Positions 1-5,695 of a stretch of DNA of 10,709 bases are shown piece by piece (position 1 is the stretch's first letter; every line of letters begins with the position of its first letter). Source of the stretch: Undivivens sp041652635 (lineage in GTDB: Bacteria; Omnitrophota; Gorgyraeia; Gygaellales; Profunditerraquicolaceae); assembly GCA_041652635.1 (NCBI GenBank), contig JBAZGW010000051.1, positions 1 to 10,709 of the forward strand. Reading direction: 5' to 3'. The notes beneath the pieces are model-generated. The model was not told where the DNA came from, did no database searches, and was given only the letters and a program-made list of their open reading frames with translations. Position numbers and translations under genes: made by a program.

Positions 1-1
1 A

Positions 2-280
2 GGCGGTATTTCCAATGGCGAGGAGATCGTCCTGCGCGCGTGTATGAAGCCTATTTGCACCCTCCTTAAGCCGCTGGATTCCGTGAATATAAATACTAAA
101 AGAAGCGCCAAGGCCGCCGTGGAACGTTCGGATATCGCGGTGGTGGAAGCCGCCGGCGTAGTGGCTGAAGCGGTTACCGCGTGCGTGCTTGCCGGAGCGT
201 TCCTCGATAAATTCGGCGGCGATTGCCTGGAAGATATAAATTCCGCTTACCGCGGTTATTTGAAAAGGATCAGGAAGTAA
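2..280 (+). CDS. aroC: Chorismate synthase, C-terminal part (5' end outside the window)
   Basis: This is the last 92 residues of chorismate synthase, which makes chorismate from 5-enolpyruvylshikimate-3-phosphate using reduced FMN, the final step of the cytoplasmic shikimate pathway. The reading frame is open from base 2 and ends in TAA at 278-280. Visible family landmarks are GGISNGEEI at the start of the fragment, and the C-terminal block with ERSD, VVEAAGVVAEA and FLDKFGGD, which matches the family's conserved RSD...AA.VVEA...KFGGD end. An internal ATG at 44 is not the start, because homology continues upstream of it. It lies 27 nt before aroK, so the two are probably co-transcribed. The identification is secure; the rest of the protein cannot be judged. 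Confidence 0.95.
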   Translation, partial: GGISNGEEIVLRACMKPICTLLKPLDSVNINTKRSAKAAVERSDIAVVEAAGVVAEAVTACVLAGAFLDKFGGDCLEDINSAYRGYLKRIRK

Positions 281-296
281 TTAGTTATACGGATTT

Positions 297-337
297 GGAA
301 GGATTGTGTGTTCGTCCGCGCGAAGGAGAAAAATTTG
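297..337 (+). promoter_or_regulatory. Two competing ribosome binding sites for aroK
   Basis: GGAAGG at 297-302 lies 5 nt before a GTG at 308. AAGGAG at 323-328 lies 6 nt before an in-frame TTG at 335. Both pairs are plausible. The second gives the N-terminus TNTAPRNIFLVG, close to the usual family start a few residues before the NIFLVG strand. The first adds nine residues. Confidence 0.5.
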
Positions 338-862
338 ACAAATACGGCGCCGCGAAATATTTTTCTGGTAGGATTTATGGGCACGGGAAAAACCTCCGTA
401 GGCAGGGCGCTTGCCGCGAAGCTTAACTGGGAATTCGTCGATTTGGATGAACTGATCGAGAAGCGGCAACAGCGCAGGATATTCGATATTTTTTCCGTAG
501 AGGGTGAAGCTTTCTTCAGGGAACTGGAAAAAGAAGCGTTGAAGGATGTAAGTCTCTCGGGAATGCAGGTTGTTTCCTGCGGCGGGGGAATAGTTGTTGA
601 TAACAATAATATCGTTTTGATGAAACAGAGTGGAGTGTTGATCTGTCTCTCCGCCAGTCCAGAGGTTATCTACGCAAGAACGAAAGGTTCTTTGAACCGG
701 CCGTTGTTGAATGTGCCGGATCCGGTCGCTAGGATCGGAGAGTTGCTGGCGCAGCGCAGGCGTTATTACGCGTTGGCCGATGAAACGGTGGATACTTCAG
801 CTATGGATATAGCCGGGGCCGCCGAACATATAGAGAAACTCTGCAAAATGAGAGAAAATTAG
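308..862 (+). CDS. aroK: Shikimate kinase
   Basis: Shikimate kinase phosphorylates the 3-hydroxyl of shikimate with ATP in the cytoplasm, two steps before chorismate synthase. The P-loop is GFMGTGKTS at residues 22-30, counting from the GTG start. VDLDELI (44-50) carries the Asp pair that binds Mg and shikimate. FRELE (70-74) supplies the shikimate-binding Arg. CGGG (91-94) is the conserved glycine turn. RPLL (131-134) is in the lid region, and RRYYALAD (151-158) is the adenine-side motif. The length of 184 aa (175 from the alternative TTG at 335) is normal for this single-domain family. GTG 308 was kept because GTG is the commoner start codon, but the family's usual N-terminus fits 335 at least as well. 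It follows aroC by 27 nt and is the last gene before a repeat-rich gap. Confidence 0.95.
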   Translation: MFVRAKEKNLTNTAPRNIFLVGFMGTGKTSVGRALAAKLNWEFVDLDELIEKRQQRRIFDIFSVEGEAFFRELEKEALKDVSLSGMQVVSCGGGIVVDNNNIVLMKQSGVLICLSASPEVIYARTKGSLNRPLLNVPDPVARIGELLAQRRRYYALADETVDTSAMDIAGAAEHIEKLCKMREN

Positions 863-872
863 TGACCTTGGT

Positions 873-1003
873 TTTATTCTCCTACGCAGAAGACCATGGA
901 TGGTGAACGGAAAGGTATCACTGCACAAAGAGGGGGATTGCTTCGGAGGAATTTCGTTCAAGCAGCGGAGAAACCCCAGGCTGTGAAGCCCGGGGAGATT
1001 CAT
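873..1003 (+). repeat. Hairpin repeat, copy 1, apparently split by about 75 bp
   Basis: The left part, 873-890, matches copy 2 (1613-1630) at 16 of 18 bases. The right part, from GCGGAG at 965, contains a hairpin with arms CCCCAGGCT (974-982) and AGCCCGGGG (987-995), a single mismatch and a GTGA loop. It is followed by GAGATTCAT, as copy 2 is followed by GAGTTTCAT. The 891-964 stretch between the parts is absent from copy 2, so copy 1 looks interrupted, or copy 2 deleted. No T-run follows, so it is not a typical intrinsic terminator. A REP-like element is the best guess; no transposase is present in the window. Confidence 0.6.
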
Positions 1004-1044
1004 ATCCGGTACATTGTCACATAAGTTTTCTTAGTATTAAAATC

Positions 1045-1356
1045 TAAACAGTACTTTGTTAAAAAAAAGATAGATTTGACAGTTTTGTCCCCGGTAAGAT
1101 GAGTTGCGCAATATGAAATGCGAGAGATGTCATTTTTTGTCATCCTGACCCTTAACAAAGAGAAGGGGAAGGATCTATTATCGACGAGATTCTTCGGCCC
1201 CTTCGGCCTCAGATGACGATATAAGCTGAGTTTCTTAAGATCAGGGATAATCAACGCATTGAAATACGCGCAACGTTTCTAATGACAATATGTTACAATA
1301 AGATAGCTTTTGGAAAGTAAGCACAAAGAAAATAAATTTTAACAAAGTACTGTCTA
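1045..1356 (+). mobile_element. MITE-like element with 20-bp terminal inverted repeats
   Basis: Bases 1045-1064 and the reverse complement of 1337-1356 match at 19 of 20 positions, with the only mismatch at the third base. Both outer ends are TA, and matching stops abruptly outside them. The 312-bp interior has no credible gene. Short non-coding elements with terminal inverted repeats bounded by TA are the pattern expected of MITEs moved by IS630/Tc1/mariner-type transposases, which duplicate a TA target. That assignment is inferred from the ends only. Alternatively the arms could be an unrelated long-range inverted repeat, but 19 of 20 matches make chance unlikely. Confidence 0.6.
1139..1217 (+). 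repeat. Imperfect palindrome nested in the MITE-like element
   Basis: Three stacked helices can be drawn: GTCATCCTGA (1139-1148) with TCAGATGAC (1209-1217), with one bulged base; GAAGGGG (1162-1168) with CCCCTTC (1198-1204); and AAGGATCT (1169-1176) with AGATTCTT (1187-1194), containing one G-T pair. The apical loop is about 10 nt. From memory it resembles the GTCATTCTGA...GATTCTTCG...TCAGAATGAC dispersed repeat seen in many environmental bacterial genomes. I could not check copy number. Confidence 0.6.
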
Positions 1357-1373
1357 AAGTAGAAATTTGACCG

Positions 1374-1388
1374 TCTGCCTACGGCAGA
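1374..1388 (+). other. Short perfect hairpin upstream of the terminator
   Basis: TCTGCC (1374-1379) and GGCAGA (1383-1388) form a 6-bp stem with a TAC loop, 16 nt before the terminator stem. It may be part of the same transcript's 3' structure or a fragment of a small dispersed palindrome. Function unknown. Confidence 0.45.
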
Positions 1389-1404
1389 ATCTATACGCTG
1401 CCTG

Positions 1405-1429
1405 TCGTCCCCCCCGGGACGGTTTTTTT
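1405..1429 (+). terminator. Intrinsic terminator, + strand
   Basis: Stem CGTCCC (1406-1411) pairs with GGGACG (1416-1421) around a CCCC loop, with an extra T-G pair at 1405/1422, and is followed directly by seven T (1423-1429). This is a classic Rho-independent terminator for + strand transcripts. The nearest upstream gene is aroK, whose stop is more than 540 nt away. It may have been pushed away from that operon by the insertions, or it may end a non-coding transcript from the repeat region. Confidence 0.75.
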
Positions 1430-1612
1430 ATGTTAGATTTCTTATCTTAATACCGTCTATTAATACAGAAAGTTTAAAAAGGGTCCCGGGTTCTATGTTT
1501 TGGGTTCTGGAAAGAAGTTTAGGACTCCAAATACAAACCAAACTATTTCTGGGACATAAGATCCCGTATCCTGATCTTGCTTTTAGCACTCAGAATCCAT
1601 ATTTTGATAGTC

Positions 1613-1660
1613 TTTATTCTCCTGCGCGGAAAACCCCGGACTAAGTCCGGGGAGTTTCAT
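1613..1660 (+). repeat. Hairpin repeat, copy 2 (intact form)
   Basis: TTTATTCTCCTGCGCGGA (1613-1630) leads into a palindrome with 9-bp arms CCCCGGACT (1634-1642) and AGTCCGGGG (1644-1652). Outer GAAA (1629-1632) and TTTC (1655-1658) can extend the stem past a small internal loop. GAGTTTCAT follows. It shares both halves with copy 1 about 740 bp upstream in the same orientation. It ends about 12 nt before the dprA -35 box, so it could also act as a weak terminator or insulator ahead of the promoter; the T-run is too short for a confident terminator. Confidence 0.6.
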
Positions 1661-1671
1661 TTACTTTTGTT

Positions 1672-1700
1672 TTGCGTTCTATGATTAAAGATAGTAAAAT
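1672..1700 (+). promoter_or_regulatory. Sigma-70-like promoter for the dprA operon
   Basis: TTGCGT (-35, 1672-1677) and TAAAAT (-10, 1695-1700) are separated by exactly 17 bp. Transcription would start near 1707, giving a leader of about 35 nt before the dprA GTG at 1743. It is the only convincing promoter in the gap and sits just after the hairpin repeat. No other good promoter was seen in the following tightly packed genes, so it may drive the whole operon. Confidence 0.6.
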
Positions 1701-1742
1701 GTTTTTGTTTGAACGCCGGGTTTTAAAGCGGAGGAATAGCCG

Positions 1743-2846
1743 GTGACGGAGCGGGAAGCGTTGATAGCGCTAAATCTTACTTCCGATATAGGCAGCAGGA
1801 GACTGAAGGCCTTGTCGGAACGCTTCGGCAGTCCGCAGGATATACTCTCGGCCACGTCCGCGCAGTTGACCGCGGCGGGAGTCAGCGTTGACTCGGCGCG
1901 CAAGATAAGTTCTTTTCAGGAAGGTTTATTGCGGGAGGAGTTGTCCGCGGCATCCGGTTCGGGAGTAAAGATAATTACCTGCCTGGACCGGGATTACCCG
2001 GTTAATCTTGCCGCGATCCCGGGATATCCGCTGGTGCTTTACGTGCGCGGAGAGGTCAGGGAAGACGACCGTTTCGCGGTCGCTGTGGTAGGCAGCAGAA
2101 AAGCGTCTTTCTACGGGCTCTCCTGCGCGGAGAAGTTTTCCTATAGTTTAGCCGTTTCCGGCTGGTGCGTGGTCTCCGGTATGGCGCGCGGTATCGATAC
2201 GCAGGCGCATCGCGGAGCGATCAAGGCCGGAGGAAGGACCATCGCGGTGATGGGCAGCGGTTTCGCCGATATTTATCCTCCGGAGAATAGGGAATTGGCG
2301 GAGGAGATCGCCGCCTGCGGTGCGGTGGTCTCGGAATTTCCGCTTTCGGCCGCGCCTTTGAAGCATAACTTCCCGCGGCGCAATCGTATTATCAGCGGGT
2401 TGAGCCTTGGCGTGCTTGTCGTGGAAGCGGCCAGGAACAGCGGGGCGTTGATCACTGTTGATTACGCGCTGGAACAGGGCAGAGAGGTTTTTTCGCTTCC
2501 CGGCAGGATAGATTCAGCGACCGCCTGGGGCACTAATTCGTTGATCCAGCAGGGAGCGAAGACGGTTTGTTCAGCGGAGGATATAACTGAAGAATTTCCG
2601 GAACGAGCGCCGCGGCAGCCAAAAAATGGGATCGCGGACATTAAAAGAAAAGAGGATACGGACGTATGTGTTGTTTCAACCGATGAAGACGCCGTATTCG
2701 CGGTTATAGGCGAGGATAAGTCCCACAAAGAAGACATTTCAGTTAAAACCGGTTTCTCCGCCGTGCGCGCAGCGGAATTACTGCTGGCGCTGCAGTTGAA
2801 GAAAAAGATCAGGTCACTGCCCGGCGGCTACTTTACGAGGATATGA
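1743..2846 (+). CDS. dprA: DNA-processing protein DprA (Smf)
   Basis: DprA binds incoming single-stranded DNA in the cytoplasm and loads RecA on it during natural transformation; homologues also occur in bacteria not known to be competent. The protein has 367 aa, near the usual length. Residues 1-80 form a helical N-terminal region with a helix-hairpin-helix-like segment. The Rossmann-like core shows GSRKAS (117-122), SGMARGIDTQAH (145-156), YPPEN (178-182), FPRRNRIISGLS (210-221), SGALITVDYALEQGREVF (233-250) and LPGRID (252-257). A charged linker (about 285-308) leads to a C-terminal winged-helix-like domain (about 313-367) ending in LPGGYFTRI. The GTG start has a strong GGAGG site at 1730-1734. 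It is the first gene of the operon, directly followed by topA, a pairing found in many bacteria. Confidence 0.95.
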   Translation: MTEREALIALNLTSDIGSRRLKALSERFGSPQDILSATSAQLTAAGVSVDSARKISSFQEGLLREELSAASGSGVKIITCLDRDYPVNLAAIPGYPLVLYVRGEVREDDRFAVAVVGSRKASFYGLSCAEKFSYSLAVSGWCVVSGMARGIDTQAHRGAIKAGGRTIAVMGSGFADIYPPENRELAEEIAACGAVVSEFPLSAAPLKHNFPRRNRIISGLSLGVLVVEAARNSGALITVDYALEQGREVFSLPGRIDSATAWGTNSLIQQGAKTVCSAEDITEEFPERAPRQPKNGIADIKRKEDTDVCVVSTDEDAVFAVIGEDKSHKEDISVKTGFSAVRAAELLLALQLKKKIRSLPGGYFTRI

Positions 2847-2847
2847 T

Positions 2848-4815
2848 ATGAAAGCAGGCAAGAAGCTGGTTATAGTCGAATCTCCCACTAAGGCGAAGAC
2901 GATCGGGAGAATATTAGGGGAGGGATTTTCCGTGATGTCCTCTATGGGGCACCTGATCGACCTGCCGCAGCGCCAGCTTGGCGTAGACGTGGAGAACGGT
3001 TTTGTGCCGCGTTTCGTGGTGATGAAATCCAGGCAGACCATCCTGAGCGGTTTGAAGAAAGAAGCGGTCAAGTCTCAGGAAGTATACGTGGCGACCGACC
3101 CCGACCGTGAAGGGGAAGCCATCGGCTGGCATATCAAGGAGAAACTCCCGGCGGGCAAGAAAATACTGCGCGTGGTCTTTCATGAGATCACCCCCCAGGC
3201 GGTAAAGAGCGCGTTCGAGCATCCGCGTGAATTCGATTCCCGGATGATCGAGGCGCAGATCGGCAGGCGCGTCCTGGACAGGATCGTCGGTTATTATCTC
3301 AGCCCTCTGCTTTGGAAAAAGATGGCGCGCGGCTTGAGCGCCGGCAGGGTGCAGTCGGTCGCCCTGCGGATTGTCGTCGAGAGGGAAAGGCAGATCGAGA
3401 GTTTTATTCCCAGGGAATATTGGGAGATAGAGGCTTTGCTGCGTAAGCCGCAGGACGCGGTTTTTACCGCCAAGCTGGATAAGGCCGGCGGGAATAAAAT
3501 AGAGATCAAGAGCAAAGAAGACTCTGAGAAAGTGCTGGAGGCCCTTAAGGGGAGCGTCTTTACCGTTTCCGCGGTGACGCGAAAAGAAAAGAAACGCAAT
3601 CCCGAGCCTCCCTTTATTACCAGCACCCTGCAGCAGGAGGGGTTCAACAAGCTAAAGTTCAATTCCAGCCGCACGATGCAGATCGCCCAGCAGTTATACG
3701 AAGGCGTGGATCTGGTGGGCGAAGGCCCGGTAGGTCTCATCACTTATATGCGTACCGATTCCACGAACATAGCGGCTTCGGCGGTGGAAGAGGCGCGCGG
3801 TTTCATCAAGGAGAAATTCGGCGCCGAGTATCTTCCGGAGAGACCGAATGTCTATAAATCCCGCAAGAACGCCCAGGAAGCCCACGAAGCGATCAGGCCT
3901 TCTTCGGTTTCCCGTTCCCCCGAACAGCTGCGGGAACTGCTTACTCCGGAACAATACAAACTCTACGAATTGATCTACCGCAGGTTCATTTCCAGCCAGA
4001 TGACCCCGGCGCGTTATTCCGTCACTTCGGTATCCATCAAGGCCGGAGATTATCTCTTCAGCGCTTCCGGCAGCAGGCTGGTTTTCGACGGGTGCCTGTC
4101 GGTCTACAAAAAAGAAGATGAAGAGGAGAGGGAAAGTCAGCCGTCGATACCGGAATTGAAAGAAGGGGATATTCTGGAACTGCAGGATCTTAAACCTTCC
4201 CAGCATTTTACCAAGCCGCCGCCCAGGTTCTCCGACAGTTCCCTGGTCAAGATCCTGGAGGAAGAAGGTATCGGCAGGCCTTCCACCTACGCGCCGATCA
4301 TCCATACTCTGCTGATGCGCGATTACGTGCGCAGGATCAAGGGGTATTTTCATCCCACGGAACTGGGCAGCAAGGTCTGCGACCTGTTGGTGCGGTATTT
4401 TCCGGGGATAATGGACGTTAAATTCACCGCGCATATGGAAGAGAAACTGGACGGGATCGAAGAGGGGCAGCTCCGGCATAAACAGGTCCTGGAGGAATTC
4501 TTCCAGCCTTTCAAGCAGGATCTTGATTTTGCCCAGGGGGACATAAAGAAAGAGATTGTTTTTACCGGTGAGGCCTGCGAGAAGTGCGGTAAACCGATGG
4601 TGATAAAGTGGGGCAGAAAGGGAAAGTTCCTGAGTTGTTCCGGATTCCCGGAATGCAAACACGCCAAGTCCATTACCACCGGGGTGAAGTGTCCGCAGCC
4701 GGACTGCGCGGGAGAACTGGTGGAACGTCATTCCCGCAGGGGCGTTTTTTACGGATGCAGCCGTTATCCGGAGTGCCGTTATGTCGCAAGCAACCTTCCG
4801 GGAGAAAGTAAATGA
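2848..4815 (+). CDS. topA: DNA topoisomerase I (type IA)
   Basis: TopA relaxes negative supercoils by cutting one strand through a 5'-phosphotyrosine. The Toprim domain starts with LVIVESPTKAKTIGRILG (7-24; Glu11 catalytic) and has DPDREGEA (84-91) for Mg binding. EAQIGRRVLDRIVGYYLSP (135-153) and LSAGRVQSVALRIV (163-176) follow. The active-site tyrosine is Tyr300 in GLITYMRTDSTN. EAHEAIRPSS (344-353) and GIGRPSTYAPII (474-485) complete the core. The C-terminus has two four-cysteine zinc ribbons: Cys577/580/597/603 and Cys615/620/637/643. At 655 aa it is shorter than the E. coli enzyme (865 aa), mainly in the C-terminal tail. The ATG lies one base after the dprA stop with ACGAGG 7 nt upstream, so coupling is expected. 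Confidence 0.97.
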   Translation: MKAGKKLVIVESPTKAKTIGRILGEGFSVMSSMGHLIDLPQRQLGVDVENGFVPRFVVMKSRQTILSGLKKEAVKSQEVYVATDPDREGEAIGWHIKEKLPAGKKILRVVFHEITPQAVKSAFEHPREFDSRMIEAQIGRRVLDRIVGYYLSPLLWKKMARGLSAGRVQSVALRIVVERERQIESFIPREYWEIEALLRKPQDAVFTAKLDKAGGNKIEIKSKEDSEKVLEALKGSVFTVSAVTRKEKKRNPEPPFITSTLQQEGFNKLKFNSSRTMQIAQQLYEGVDLVGEGPVGLITYMRTDSTNIAASAVEEARGFIKEKFGAEYLPERPNVYKSRKNAQEAHEAIRPSSVSRSPEQLRELLTPEQYKLYELIYRRFISSQMTPARYSVTSVSIKAGDYLFSASGSRLVFDGCLSVYKKEDEEERESQPSIPELKEGDILELQDLKPSQHFTKPPPRFSDSSLVKILEEEGIGRPSTYAPIIHTLLMRDYVRRIKGYFHPTELGSKVCDLLVRYFPGIMDVKFTAHMEEKLDGIEEGQLRHKQVLEEFFQPFKQDLDFAQGDIKKEIVFTGEACEKCGKPMVIKWGRKGKFLSCSGFPECKHAKSITTGVKCPQPDCAGELVERHSRRGVFYGCSRYPECRYVASNLPGESK

Positions 4816-5684
4816 CCGGCAGGTATGTGGAGCGGTTCCTGCGCTATCTTGAAATAGAGAAGAATTATTCCCCGCACACGCTGTTGAATTACCGGCTCGA
4901 CCTGCGGGATTTTGCGGTCTTCATCGGGGTGAGCGAACCGGAAGCTATAGGTTATCTGGAGATAAGGAAGTATCTCGCTTCCCTGAAGGAAAAAAAACTT
5001 ACTTCCCGCAGTGTGGCGCGGCGGCTTTCCTGCCTTCGTTCGTTCTTCAACTTTCTTTGCCGGGAAGGGCTCGCTAAGAGTAATCCGGTGGCCGGCGTTT
5101 CCACTCCCAGGCTGGACAGGCATCTGCCGGAATTCCTCACGGAAGAGGAGGTCAACCGTTTGTTCGATTCCGCCGCCGCTTTTTCTCAGAATGAACAGGC
5201 ACGCCTGCGGGACAAGGCGATCCTTGAGGTTTTTTACAGTACCGGTATGCGTATTTCCGAATTGTCCGGATTGAAACTTCCGGCGGTGGATTTCATCGGC
5301 GGTATAGTGAAAGTGTTCGGTAAGGGCAGGAAAGAGCGTATTGTCCCTATCGGAGAACCGGCTTTACGCGCGCTGAATGATTACCTGCGGGAGAGAGGAT
5401 CGGCGAGCGATTTTATCTTTCTTAACCTCCGGGGCGCCCCGATCACCACCCGCGGAGTAAGGATGGTCGTTGACAGGTATTTTAAGCTGGCCGGGATGAA
5501 AAAGGGGGTCTCTCCGCATACTTTACGCCATTCTTTCGCCACGCATCTGCTGAACCGCGGCGCCGACTTAAGGAGCGTGCAGGAATTATTGGGTCACGCC
5601 AATCTTTCCACTACGCAGATATACACGCATCTTACCACCGAACGGTTGAAGGCGGTTTACGATAAAGCCCATCCCAGGGCATAG
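4812..5684 (+). CDS. xerC: Tyrosine recombinase, XerC/XerD type
   Basis: Xer recombinases resolve chromosome dimers at dif during cell division, together with a partner recombinase and FtsK. The 290-aa protein has the two standard parts: an N-terminal SAM-like DNA-binding domain (about 1-95, with LEIEKNYSPHTLLNYRLDL) and a catalytic domain with all active residues: Arg147 (TGMRISEL), Lys171 (GKGRKER), His236 and Arg239 (SPHTLRH), His262 (LLGHANLSTTQ) and nucleophile Tyr271 (IYTHL). The AHPRA tail is typical of housekeeping Xer proteins rather than phage integrases. The ATG overlaps the topA stop as ATGA, with GGAGA at 4801-4805. XerC is preferred to XerD because of the dprA-topA neighbourhood, as in Bacillus where codV follows topA and trmFO; the sequence alone does not settle which. 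Confidence 0.88.
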   Translation: MTGRYVERFLRYLEIEKNYSPHTLLNYRLDLRDFAVFIGVSEPEAIGYLEIRKYLASLKEKKLTSRSVARRLSCLRSFFNFLCREGLAKSNPVAGVSTPRLDRHLPEFLTEEEVNRLFDSAAAFSQNEQARLRDKAILEVFYSTGMRISELSGLKLPAVDFIGGIVKVFGKGRKERIVPIGEPALRALNDYLRERGSASDFIFLNLRGAPITTRGVRMVVDRYFKLAGMKKGVSPHTLRHSFATHLLNRGADLRSVQELLGHANLSTTQIYTHLTTERLKAVYDKAHPRA

Positions 5685-5695
5685 GGAGAGAAGTT

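Larger units (their letters stand above)
863..1742 (+). other. 880-bp gene-free intergenic region, repeat-rich
   Basis: No open frame here has a ribosome site and recognisable protein character. The region is more AT-rich than the flanking genes. It holds, in order: a CCCC/GGGG hairpin repeat, a 312-bp element with terminal inverted repeats, a short hairpin followed by an intrinsic terminator, and a second hairpin repeat copy just before the dprA promoter. Between 1431 and 1612 I see only weak structure: TTAATA/TATTAA arms at 1447-1463, and GGGTTCT twice, at 1488-1494 and 1502-1508. Confidence 0.8.

Noticed and set aside
974..995. Hairpin after aroK considered as the aro operon terminator
   Set aside because: The stem is good but is followed by GAGATTCAT rather than a T-run, and the same structure recurs before dprA as a repeat, so it is listed as a repeat.
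1076..1100. TTGACA with TAAGAT as a promoter inside the MITE-like element
   Set aside because: The spacing between the boxes is only 13 bp and no suitable -10 lies at 16-18 bp.
1000..1254. 84-codon minus-strand frame in the intergenic region
   Set aside because: It runs across the inverted-repeat end and the nested palindrome, has no convincing ribosome site and resembles no protein family; it is a by-product of the repeat sequence.
1447..1463. TTAATA/TATTAA inverted repeat as an operator
   Set aside because: Six-base AT-rich arms are common by chance in AT-rich intergenic DNA. It is more than 200 nt upstream of the promoter and no regulator is encoded nearby.
863..1742. CRISPR array or tRNA in the large gap
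   Set aside because: There are no regularly spaced direct repeats and no cloverleaf; the repeated units number two and are about 740 bp apart.
3694..4731. Long open frame on the minus strand (345 codons) opposite topA
   Set aside because: It lies wholly within topA, whose motifs are complete. Its translation has no recognisable family and is rich in His, Gln and Arg, as expected for a shadow of a coding strand.
4812..5684. The tyrosine recombinase as a phage or integrative-element integrase
   Set aside because: Its length, AHPRA tail and position in a dprA-topA operon point to a housekeeping Xer protein; there is no adjacent tRNA, attachment site or phage gene.
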